Source: Actinomycetes bacterium
Lineage (GTDB): Bacteria; Actinomycetota; Actinomycetes; Mycobacteriales; Mycobacteriaceae
NCBI GenBank assembly: GCA_023416315.1
Contig: JAEZIA010000098.1
Location: forward strand, 1 to 37,343
Direction: 5' to 3'
DNA: 37,343 bases
Shown here: piece after piece, positions 31,143 through 37,343 of the stretch
Layout: each line of letters starts with the position of its first letter
How positions within the stretch are numbered: position 1 is the stretch's first letter
Program-made: the position numbers and the translations under genes
Notes under the pieces: generated by a model
The model's input: the letters and a program-made list of their open reading frames with translations, nothing else
Databases searched by the model: none
Told to the model about the DNA's origin: nothing

Positions 31143-32857
31143 GCGGTTACCTCTCGATTGGAGTTATGGGAGATGTGGTCTGCTGCGACGTATCCGAACG
31201 TCATAGCGGGCCCGATGGTGGCGCCGGCGCCGGCGTAACTACGGCCCATCACCGCAGCCGAGGCGTTCCCGGTGGCGTATAGCCCGCCGATCACGGTGCC
31301 GTCCTCACGCAGCACCCTGGCGTGCTCGTCGGTGAGCAGCCCACCCGAGGTGCCCAGGTCGCCGAGGATGATCTGGAAGGCCAGATACGGCGGCTTGCCC
31401 AGCGGCGCCAGGTTGGGATTGGGCAGCGTCGGGTCGCCGTAGTAGTTGTCGTAGGCGCTGTCGCCGCGGTTGAAGTCGTCATCATGGCCCGCGTGGGCGA
31501 GTTCGTTGAACCGGGCAGCGGTGCGCTGCAACTCATCCGCCGGAACACCGATCTGCACCGCCAGCTCGCCGAAACTGTCCGCGACCTTGACGATCCCGGA
31601 ATCCAACCACGCCTGCGGGACCTTGCGACCGGTCGGGACGGGAGCGAACGGCACCTTCGGGATCGGCAGGTGGCCGCCCACCACGTACCGGTGGAACGAC
31701 TTGATGTCGGTGACCAGCCAGCACGGTATGTGTGGCGTGCCGCTGCGCTGGCCTTCGATCATGGCATGCGCGAAGTCCATGTAGGGCGCGGCCTCGTTGA
31801 TGAACCGCTTCCCGACGCCGTTGACCACGAACTGTGCAGGCATCATCCGCTCGTTGAGCATGAACTGCAGGCGCCCGTCCGGCCAGCACATGGCGGGAAA
31901 CCACCATGCCTCGTCGAGCAGATCGGTGGCAGCTCCGACCTTCTCGCCTGCCCGGATACCGTCCCCGGTGGCGGCGGGATTGCCGAAGCTCCAGTCATTT
32001 TCCAGCACCGGCAGATGTTCACGACGCCACTCCATGTCGTGATCGAACCCGCCGGAGGCGACGACCACGCCGCGCCGCGCGGCGATCCGTAGCGGCTTAC
32101 CCGCCCGTTCTACCACGGCGCCCACCACGTTACCGTCGACGTCGGTGATCAGTTCGGTCATCGGCGCCGACAGCCACAGCGGAATGTCCTTCTCCTTGAC
32201 CGCCAGCCGCATCCGCGCCATCAGCGACTGCCCGATGGCGGCCATCCGATCACCGAACACCCGCGCCCGGAACATCCGCCAGATCAGCTTGAGCAGCACA
32301 CCCTTGCCCCGCCAGTTCTGCCGGACCTGGTAGAACAACCGAAGGTCCTTGGGGGCGAACCAGATCCCCTTCGGTGCCAGCGCCAGCGGCGCGAGCAGGT
32401 TCTGCTCCTCGTCACCGAGCTTGCGCAGATCGATCTCGGGCACGTTGATCGTGCTGCCCCGTTCGGAACCGCCCGGCAGTTCGGGGTAGTAGTCGGCATA
32501 GCCCGGCTTCCAGACGAACTCGAACCAGTTGCTCGACTTCTCCAGGAACTCCATCATCTCCGGGGCGGTGTCGACGTAGGCACGCAGGCGCGCGTCACTG
32601 ACCAGACCGCCGGTGATGGTCTTGAGGTACTCGAACACGCCGTCCGGGTCCGGCGAGTAGCCGGCTTTGCGTTGCGACGGCGCACCCGGCACCCAGATGC
32701 CACCCCCGGAAAGTGCCGACGAGCCACCGAATTTGGGCGACTTCTCCACGATCAGCGTGTCCAGGCCCAAGGCGTCGGCACGCAGCGCCGCCGTCATCCC
32801 GCCCGCGCCGGAGCCGATCACGAGGACGTCGACGGAGTGATCAAACGGTTCAGTCAT
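31139..32857 (-). CDS. KstD-like FAD-dependent dehydrogenase
   Basis: This 572-aa flavoprotein is of the 3-ketosteroid-delta1-dehydrogenase/fumarate-reductase family. The FAD-binding fold is VLVIGSGAGGMTAALRADALGLDTLIVEK (about 11-39), followed by GGSSALSGGGIWVPG. The C-terminal block GLYATGNASAAVMGRSYAGAGATIGPAMTFGYVAADH is the KstD signature, including the Tyr in SYAGAG that fits an active-site Tyr of KstD. Known members desaturate a cyclohexanone next to a keto group. Operon neighbours are MhpB-like (8-bp overlap) and LLM (4-bp overlap), which suggests aromatisation of a ring before cleavage. It need not act on a steroid. Confidence 0.9.
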   Translation of the reverse strand: MTEPFDHSVDVLVIGSGAGGMTAALRADALGLDTLIVEKSPKFGGSSALSGGGIWVPGAPSQRKAGYSPDPDGVFEYLKTITGGLVSDARLRAYVDTAPEMMEFLEKSSNWFEFVWKPGYADYYPELPGGSERGSTINVPEIDLRKLGDEEQNLLAPLALAPKGIWFAPKDLRLFYQVRQNWRGKGVLLKLIWRMFRARVFGDRMAAIGQSLMARMRLAVKEKDIPLWLSAPMTELITDVDGNVVGAVVERAGKPLRIAARRGVVVASGGFDHDMEWRREHLPVLENDWSFGNPAATGDGIRAGEKVGAATDLLDEAWWFPAMCWPDGRLQFMLNERMMPAQFVVNGVGKRFINEAAPYMDFAHAMIEGQRSGTPHIPCWLVTDIKSFHRYVVGGHLPIPKVPFAPVPTGRKVPQAWLDSGIVKVADSFGELAVQIGVPADELQRTAARFNELAHAGHDDDFNRGDSAYDNYYGDPTLPNPNLAPLGKPPYLAFQIILGDLGTSGGLLTDEHARVLREDGTVIGGLYATGNASAAVMGRSYAGAGATIGPAMTFGYVAADHISHNSNREVTA

Positions 32858-33794
32858 CTACAGGTACCGCCGTCCGGATCGCGAAGCCCGCGATCAACTC
32901 GGGAGCAGCGCGGTAGTAGCGCTGCTGCGTCTGGTAAGCACCCTGGGCCGCGAGTGCGGCGAACGCCGCCACCCAGGTTCGGATCTCGTGCGCCGAATTA
33001 CCGGCCTCACGGGCAATCCACTCATTGGTCCAGCCGTCGACCTCGGCCAGCCGGTTCGAGTCGATCAGCTCGAGCAGGGCGTGGTCCCAGTCCGGGTTGA
33101 GCGGCTGCAGCGGGCTCTGTCCGTGCGCGAAGTCACGCGCCGCGGCGATTACCGCCTCCTGCCGCGCCGCCCGTCCCTCCGGGGACATCGGCGCCCCGCC
33201 GACGATGCGCTCCAGTGCGGCAGGCGGCGCCGTTGCCAGGGTTGGTACCGGTGGATCATGGGATAGCCCACCGGATCCGACGACCAGCACCCGTTTGTTC
33301 AGTGTGCCAAGGTAAGCGCCGATCGCGGCACCCAGCGCCCTGGTGCGCTTGAGCGGTCCCAGCGGAGTGGCCACCGAGTTGATGAACACCGGGATGACGG
33401 GCTTGGCCGCCGCATTGCCGAAGAGCACTTCGAGCGGCTGCACCGTGCCGTGATCGACGTCCATCGCCGCCGACACCGATACGTCGACGTCGGCCTCCCA
33501 TACCGCTGCGGCCATCGCGTTGGCCAGATCGGCAGGAACCTGAAGTGGTCCGGCGTGCGTGCCGTAATCGCCGACCCCGGAGGCCGCGGTGCCGATGCAG
33601 AACGGCGGCATCAGCCGGTAGAAGAATCCGTTGTAGTGGTCCGGCGAAAAGATCACCACCAGCTCGGGATCGAAATCAGCGACAAACTCCCGGGTGTCGG
33701 CGAGGTGGCCGTTGATGTCGTCAAGCAGGTCGGCCGCCGGGCCGGGAAGGTTCAGCAGCGGGCTGTGCGACATGCAGCAGAGCGCCAGTGGCAT
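32850..33794 (-). CDS. mhpB: MhpB-like extradiol dioxygenase (class III, LigB superfamily)
   Basis: This 314-aa protein has exactly the length of E. coli MhpB (2,3-dihydroxyphenylpropionate 1,2-dioxygenase) and matches it throughout by eye: CMSHSPLLNLPGP, FSPDHYNGFFYRLMPPFC, VDHGTVQPLEVLFG, NKRVLVVGSGGLSHDPPVP, LNPDWDHALL, HEIRTWVAAFAAL. The acid/base histidines H115 and H179 are at the same positions as in MhpB. It would cleave a 2,3-dihydroxyphenyl ring meta to the side chain with Fe(II). GGGAGGAGGCACCG precedes ATG 33794. The start lies 74 bp inside the MhpA-like gene. No mhpD/E/F genes are visible, so the lower pathway is elsewhere or different. Confidence 0.93.
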   Translation of the reverse strand: MPLALCCMSHSPLLNLPGPAADLLDDINGHLADTREFVADFDPELVVIFSPDHYNGFFYRLMPPFCIGTAASGVGDYGTHAGPLQVPADLANAMAAAVWEADVDVSVSAAMDVDHGTVQPLEVLFGNAAAKPVIPVFINSVATPLGPLKRTRALGAAIGAYLGTLNKRVLVVGSGGLSHDPPVPTLATAPPAALERIVGGAPMSPEGRAARQEAVIAAARDFAHGQSPLQPLNPDWDHALLELIDSNRLAEVDGWTNEWIAREAGNSAHEIRTWVAAFAALAAQGAYQTQQRYYRAAPELIAGFAIRTAVPVDD

Positions 33795-35400
33795 CGGTGC
33801 CTCCTCCCGGGGTCAGATTGAGCTTGCCGAGCAGCGCCGCGCTCAGCTCGGGCGTGCGTTGGGCGATGCAGGCGCCAGCGATGCAGCGGTCCGGGCGCAG
33901 GAACATCACGGACTCTTCGTGGGCGTCAAACCAGGCTTTCAGCGCACCGGTCCGGTCGCCGACGACGATCACGTCGGGGTCATCGTGGCCGGTCCAGTGC
34001 AACTGGGTGCTCGGGCGCAGCGCGACGAAGACCGCACCGAGAGACTTCCACGCGGCAAAGTCCTTCTCCCCCAACAGTTGACGGGGGTTGTTACTCCAGC
34101 ACACGAAGGCGAACCACGGGCCGATGACATCGTCGAACAGGACGTTCTGCTTGTCCCTGGTGTCCACCCGGGGCTGGATGAACAGTGTGCCGACCGCCGA
34201 GGACGGCGGGCGCGGCTCGCTGTGCACCACCGCGCCCTGCTCGTAGCGTGGCATCGGCTTGAACCGCATCTCCAGCACGTAGCGCTTGAGCGTCGGCACC
34301 AGCGAGGCGGCGCGGATTACGATGTCGCGCGCACGTGCGACGCGCGGGTTGGTCGGTGAGATCACCTTGCCGACCGTCGTCGACAGGTCGATCATCGCGC
34401 GCGCGTGCTTGCGGCGCTCGACGTCGTAGGTGTCCAGCAGGGCGTCGCCGGCCTGCCCGTTGACCACCGCCGCCAGTTTCCAGCCGAGGTTGGCGGCATC
34501 GCGGATCCCGCTGTTGTAGCCCTGCCCCTGCCAGACCGGCATCAGGTGGGCGGCGTCACCGGCAATCAGGATGCGGCCCTTGCGGAATGAACTCGCGATC
34601 CGGGAGTGGTGGGTGTACAGCCGACGGCGGATGATGTCGACCTTGTCCGGATAGGGCACCAGCCGGGAAAGCATCTGCGCCACGAACGCGGGATCCTCGG
34701 CCTGCTCGTCGGTTTCGTGGCCGTGGATCATGAACTCGAAGCGCCGGATACCGTGCGCGATCGAGATCGATACATACGGCCGCACCGGGTCGGCGCCGAC
34801 CTCACTGTTGGGATGACCCAGCGGGTCGTTGGCGATGTCGACGACCAGCCAGCGGGTCGACGACGTGGTGCCGTCGAACGACACCCCCATCAGGCGGCGG
34901 GTGGCGCTGCGGCCACCGTCGCAGCCGACGACGTAGCGCGCGGCGACTGTTCGCGGTCCGGAGTCCGCCGGGCCCAGCTCCACGGTGACCCCCTCGCCGT
35001 TCTCCGAGATCGAGGTCATGGGGTGACCCCAGGCCACCTCGACGTGGTCGAAGCGGTCGAGGCCCTTGTACAACTCGGCATCGACCAGTGGCTGCACGAA
35101 GCCGTTGCGCTTGGGCCAGCCGAACCGTGCGTCCGGCGGCGCCATCTCGGCCAGCAACCGGCGCTTACCGTCGTAGAACCGCAGGATCTGGTTGGGCACG
35201 GTGTGCGGCAGCACCGCGTCCACCAGGCCGATCGCCTGGAAGGTGCGCAGCGCTTCGTCGTCGAGGCCGACCCCGCGCGGGTAGTCGATCAACGCGTCGC
35301 GCTCGTCGACGACCAAGGTCCGGACGCCCTGTAGGCCAAGGACATTGGCCAGGGTCAGGCCGACCGGACCAGCACCCACCACGACGACGTCGACGTTCAT
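33721..35400 (-). CDS. mhpA: MhpA-like FAD-dependent aromatic hydroxylase
   Basis: This 559-aa group A flavoprotein monooxygenase is of the MhpA type (3-(3-hydroxyphenyl)propionate 2-hydroxylase). FAD/NAD motifs are VVVVGAGPVGLTLANVLG (about 4-21), then DYPRGVGLDDEALRTFQAIGLVDAVLPHT, VVGCDGGRSATRR, and GDAAHLMPVWQGQGYNSGIRDAANLGWKLA. RRFEFMIHG and RYVLEMRFKPMPRYEQGA also match MhpA. It would add an ortho hydroxyl to make the catechol for the MhpB-like enzyme. ATG 35400 is used; GTG 35406, giving a GTGA overlap with the hydrolase stop, is equally plausible. Its C-terminal ~24 residues are encoded across the MhpB start in another frame. Confidence 0.92.
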   Translation of the reverse strand: MNVDVVVVGAGPVGLTLANVLGLQGVRTLVVDERDALIDYPRGVGLDDEALRTFQAIGLVDAVLPHTVPNQILRFYDGKRRLLAEMAPPDARFGWPKRNGFVQPLVDAELYKGLDRFDHVEVAWGHPMTSISENGEGVTVELGPADSGPRTVAARYVVGCDGGRSATRRLMGVSFDGTTSSTRWLVVDIANDPLGHPNSEVGADPVRPYVSISIAHGIRRFEFMIHGHETDEQAEDPAFVAQMLSRLVPYPDKVDIIRRRLYTHHSRIASSFRKGRILIAGDAAHLMPVWQGQGYNSGIRDAANLGWKLAAVVNGQAGDALLDTYDVERRKHARAMIDLSTTVGKVISPTNPRVARARDIVIRAASLVPTLKRYVLEMRFKPMPRYEQGAVVHSEPRPPSSAVGTLFIQPRVDTRDKQNVLFDDVIGPWFAFVCWSNNPRQLLGEKDFAAWKSLGAVFVALRPSTQLHWTGHDDPDVIVVGDRTGALKAWFDAHEESVMFLRPDRCIAGACIAQRTPELSAALLGKLNLTPGGGTDATGALLHVAQPAAEPSRPGGRPA

Positions 35401-35402
35401 GC

Positions 35403-36266
35403 TCACCGGCCCAGGAGGAAGTCGATGTGCAGACGGTTGAACGTCTTGGGGTCCTCGTACTGCGGCCAGTGCCCGCAACCCGCCATGACCTCGAACCGCG
35501 CGCCGGGGATCATCTCCGAGATACGCCTGCCTTCGGTCGTGTCGGCGGTCGGGTCGTCACTGGTCCACAGCACCAGCGTCGGCGCCGTGATCGCGCCGTA
35601 GTCGCTGGGCGTCATCAGGTTTCGCTGCCGGATCTCGGGGTCCTGCAGCGCCATGATGTCGCGCATCGCGTCGACGAAGCCCGGCTGCCGGTACACCCGC
35701 TGGCGACTGGCGACGATGTCGTCGTATCCCTTGGACTTGTCGGCCATCAGCCACTTGATTCTGGCCTGCACGGTCTCCCAGCTCGGGTTCTCGGCGGCGG
35801 CCATCGACAGCGTGATGATGCGCTTCATCACCTCGAGGTCGGCCTGCGAGCCGCCCGCGGTGTTGAGCACCAGCCGCTCGAGCCGGTCGGGATGGTCGAC
35901 GGCGAAACGCGAGGCAACCCAGCCACCCAGCGACTCCCCGGAGATGTACGCCCGCTGCACGCCGATTGTGTCGAGGACGGCGGTGAGGTGCTCGACGTAG
36001 TGCGGGATCTCCAGCAGATGCCCGGGCTTGTCGGTGTACCCGTGCCCGAGCATGTCGATCGACCAGGTCGAGAAATGCTCGGCGTGCGCCTCGAGGTTGC
36101 GCACGTAAGCCTCGGCGTGGCCACCCGAACCGTGCAACAGCACCAGCGTGGGCTTGGCCGGGTCGCCGGCATGCAGGTAGCGGGTGCGCACCCCGGCCGC
36201 ATCGAGATAACCCTGCGAGAACGCGACGCCCTGTAGGTCACTCCAGACGCTCTCGAACTCCGGCAC
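35403..36266 (-). CDS. mhpC: MhpC-like C-C hydrolase (alpha/beta hydrolase)
   Basis: This 287-aa alpha/beta hydrolase is of the meta-cleavage-product hydrolase type. The oxyanion loop is VLLHGSGGH, the nucleophile S112 in ISGESLGGW, the Asp D238 in WTSDDPT and the His H266 in CGHWPQYE. SDRFEVM-like MIPGARFEVMAGCGHWPQYEDPKTFN is typical. It would split the ring-fission product of the MhpB-like dioxygenase into a hydroxypentadienoate and an acid. It is the first gene of the operon running to 27197; operator-like site D lies 22 bp upstream of its ATG, and an IclR gene is divergent. Assignment to MhpC rather than HsaD or BphD is by neighbourhood. Confidence 0.85.
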   Translation of the reverse strand: MPEFESVWSDLQGVAFSQGYLDAAGVRTRYLHAGDPAKPTLVLLHGSGGHAEAYVRNLEAHAEHFSTWSIDMLGHGYTDKPGHLLEIPHYVEHLTAVLDTIGVQRAYISGESLGGWVASRFAVDHPDRLERLVLNTAGGSQADLEVMKRIITLSMAAAENPSWETVQARIKWLMADKSKGYDDIVASRQRVYRQPGFVDAMRDIMALQDPEIRQRNLMTPSDYGAITAPTLVLWTSDDPTADTTEGRRISEMIPGARFEVMAGCGHWPQYEDPKTFNRLHIDFLLGR

Positions 36267-36287
36267 CCGGTCGCCCCTATCCTCGGT

Positions 36288-36302
36288 GATAATGGGATTC
36301 TC
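36288..36302. promoter_or_regulatory. Operator-like palindrome, site D (GATAAT-GGG-ATTCTC)
   Basis: On the minus strand this reads GAGAATCCCATTATC, matching site A at the arms, including the one mismatched arm position. It lies 22 bp upstream of the mhpC-like ATG and 136 bp from the divergent IclR start. As at site B, the position close to the start codon suits repression. Confidence 0.6.
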
Positions 36303-36340
36303 GCTTTTTGTAAGCGGTATGTGTAATTATTGAACTACGG

Positions 36341-36348
36341 TGTGCGAT
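36341..36348 (+). promoter_or_regulatory. TGTGCGAT half-site upstream of IclR gene
   Basis: TGTGCGAT occurs here, at 37184-37191, and as TGTGCGAC at 37231-37238, in the two non-coding gaps flanking the IclR gene. TGTGCGAT/ATCGCACA-type half-sites are known for some IclR-family regulators of aromatic catabolism (PcaU/PobR). The heptamer TGTGCGA also occurs by chance inside coding regions here, so support is modest. Confidence 0.3.
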
Positions 36349-36437
36349 AGTTTAAGAGCATCACTCTCGGCGTGCGGTCTGTCAAGGCACTTCGGGGTGG
36401 CTCGAACCCGATTTCGCACCTCAGGCACGGGGACGAC

Positions 36438-37139
36438 ATGACGCAGACATCCACCGCAAGCCCGGTCAGCGCTGCGCCGGGGTCACAGACCCTGGCCCGC
36501 GGCCTGCACGCGTTGCAGCTGGTCGCCGCCGCCAAGGGCGGGCTGACGATCCAGCAGGTCGCCGACCACATCGGAGTCCACCGCACCATCGCCTACCGGC
36601 TGCTGAGCACACTGGCGTCCTACCGGCTCGTCGCCAAGGCCGAAGACGGGCGGTTCCGCCCGGCCGCCGGGCTCGCCGCACTGGGCGCTTCGTTCGACAA
36701 CAACATCCGTGAACTGTCGCTGCCGACGCTTCGCAACCTCGCCGACGAACTCGGCACCACGGTGTCACTGTTGGTCGCCGAGGGCGACCAACAGGTGGCG
36801 ATCGCGGTGATCGTGCCCACGCGGGTGTCCTACCAACTGTCCTTCCACGAAGGCAGCCGCTATCCCCTCGACCGGGGCGCGGCAGGTATCGCGCTACTGG
36901 CCAGCATGCCGCCGCGGCCCGGCGAACGCCCGCTGGTGACCCGCGCCCGCGAGCAGGGCTGGATCATCACCTACGGCGAGGTCGAGCCGAACACCTACGG
37001 ACTCGCGGTTCCCGTGCACCGGCCGGCGGGCTCGCCGCACACCTGCATCAACCTGATCTCACACCGCGAAGACGTGGTGCTGGGCGGTCGCGAGTCGGCG
37101 ATGGCTGCGGCCCGGCGACTGTCGGCCGTGCTGAGCTAA
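36438..37139 (+). CDS. IclR-family transcriptional regulator
   Basis: This 233-aa IclR-type regulator has an N-terminal winged HTH (about 15-75): SQTLARGLHALQLVAAAKGGLTIQQVADHIGVHRTIAYRLLSTLASYRLV. The C-terminal effector domain includes ELSLPTLRNLADELGTTVSLLVAEGDQQVAIAV and YPLDRGAAGIALLA. ATG 36438 is chosen because the HTH starts soon after; the frame is open further upstream. It is divergent from the mhpC-led operon, the same relation as IclR-type MhpR to E. coli mhp genes. Its targets are plausibly the mhp-like operon and the flavoprotein gene at 37258. Direct binding to site D or to the TGTGCGA half-sites is inferred. Confidence 0.9.
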   Translation: MTQTSTASPVSAAPGSQTLARGLHALQLVAAAKGGLTIQQVADHIGVHRTIAYRLLSTLASYRLVAKAEDGRFRPAAGLAALGASFDNNIRELSLPTLRNLADELGTTVSLLVAEGDQQVAIAVIVPTRVSYQLSFHEGSRYPLDRGAAGIALLASMPPRPGERPLVTRAREQGWIITYGEVEPNTYGLAVPVHRPAGSPHTCINLISHREDVVLGGRESAMAAARRLSAVLS

Positions 37140-37176
37140 GCACCCCGCTGAACTGGGCAAATGGGACCGGCGGCGC

Positions 37177-37206
37177 TTGACACTGTGCGATCGGCGTCGT
37201 TAGCGT
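37177..37206 (+). promoter_or_regulatory. Candidate promoter of the flavoprotein gene
   Basis: TTGACA (37177-37182) and TAGCGT (37201-37206), separated by 18 bp, form a plausible sigma-A promoter. A TGTGCGAT half-site lies within the spacer, and a second half-site TGTGCGAC lies at 37231 in the leader. AAGGAG precedes the ATG at 37258. Confidence 0.45.
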
Positions 37207-37257
37207 GACACCACTGCACACCAATGCCTGTGTGCGACAACGAATAAGGAGCGCGCG

Positions 37258-37343
37258 ATGACGCTCACCTGGGACCGTGAAGTCGAGGTCGTGGTGCTCG
37301 GCACGGGTGCCGCCGGCCTGACCGCCGCGCTGACCGCGGCGGC
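37258..37343 (+). CDS. FAD-binding dehydrogenase, N-terminal fragment (cut by window end)
   Basis: Only 28 codons are present. They encode MTLTWDREVEVVVLGTGAAG and continue LTAALTAA, an FAD-binding Rossmann start with GTGAAG, as in KstD/fumarate-reductase-type flavoproteins. AAGGAG lies 8 nt before the ATG. A full-length second KstD-like protein is likely, next to the IclR gene. The 118-bp gap upstream holds the candidate promoter and two TGTGCGA half-sites. Confidence 0.7.
   Translation, partial: MTLTWDREVEVVVLGTGAAGLTAALTAA

Noticed and set aside
29745..31238. 497-aa + strand frame opposite the LLM gene
   Set aside because: Antisense shadow; composition dominated by R, G, H and D with no motif.
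9879..36302. Sites A-D as KstR operators
   Set aside because: The KstR box has a 2-bp centre (AACNNGTT); these have a 3-bp centre and GAGAA arms.
1..37343. CRISPR arrays, tRNA/rRNA genes, insertion sequences, prophage or integrase genes
   Set aside because: No regularly spaced repeats, no tRNA-like or rRNA sequence and no transposase or integrase frames were seen.

Overview
The window looks like a chromosomal segment of a fast-growing, saprophytic mycobacterium (Mycolicibacterium-like). The evidence is high GC, GTG/TTG starts, a recognisable DevR/DevS (DosR/DosS) pair, Mce-associated-type membrane proteins, a mycofactocin-type SDR, an LLM flavin enzyme and many CoA ligases, P450s and SDRs. 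The genus is inferred from gene content only. No tRNA, rRNA, insertion sequence, phage gene or CRISPR array is visible.

Layout. (1) 27-4340: hypoxia/dormancy block: devR and devS on +, then convergent on - a universal stress protein and an Acg-like nitroreductase, with DosR-box-like repeats upstream of the nitroreductase. (2) 9726-4418 (-): tight operon of two Mce-associated-type membrane proteins, an acyl-CoA ligase, two small proteins of unknown function, a Bfd-like [2Fe-2S] protein, a SnoaL-like protein and an SDR. (3) 12613-9978 (-): amidohydrolase plus FadD3-like CoA ligase. (4) 21728-12658 (-): eight-gene operon, TetR, [3Fe-4S] ferredoxin, P450, amidohydrolase, two M24-fold proteins, a crotonase with a poly-lysine tail, and a fused double CoA-transferase. 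(5) 22596-21775 (-): SDR, divergent from (6) 22869-27087 (+): P450, mycofactocin-type SDR and molybdopterin oxidoreductase. (7) 36266-27197 (-): eight overlapping genes, MhpC-, MhpA- and MhpB-like ring-cleavage enzymes, a KstD-like flavoprotein, LLM oxidoreductase, SDR, cyclase and a second alpha/beta hydrolase. (8) 36438 onward (+): IclR regulator and the start of a second FAD-binding dehydrogenase.

How it may work together. Blocks 2-8 look like one large catabolic locus for an alicyclic or terpenoid/steroid-like acid. P450s and SDRs oxidise the substrate, CoA ligases activate it, crotonase and CoA-transferase process CoA esters, and a KstD-like enzyme plus MhpA/B/C homologues could desaturate, hydroxylate, meta-cleave and hydrolyse a ring. 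That would parallel the KstD-HsaA-HsaC-HsaD logic of steroid degradation with different protein families. The substrate cannot be read from the sequence.

The strongest non-coding signal is a 15-bp inverted repeat, GAGAAY-N3-RTTMTC, found once in front of four separate transcription units (9879, 12635, 22752, 36288), which suggests one regulon. A second shared element, TTAAATCANNCGCTTGACTT with another TTGACT exactly 17 bp downstream, precedes both the TetR operon and the SDR at 22596.
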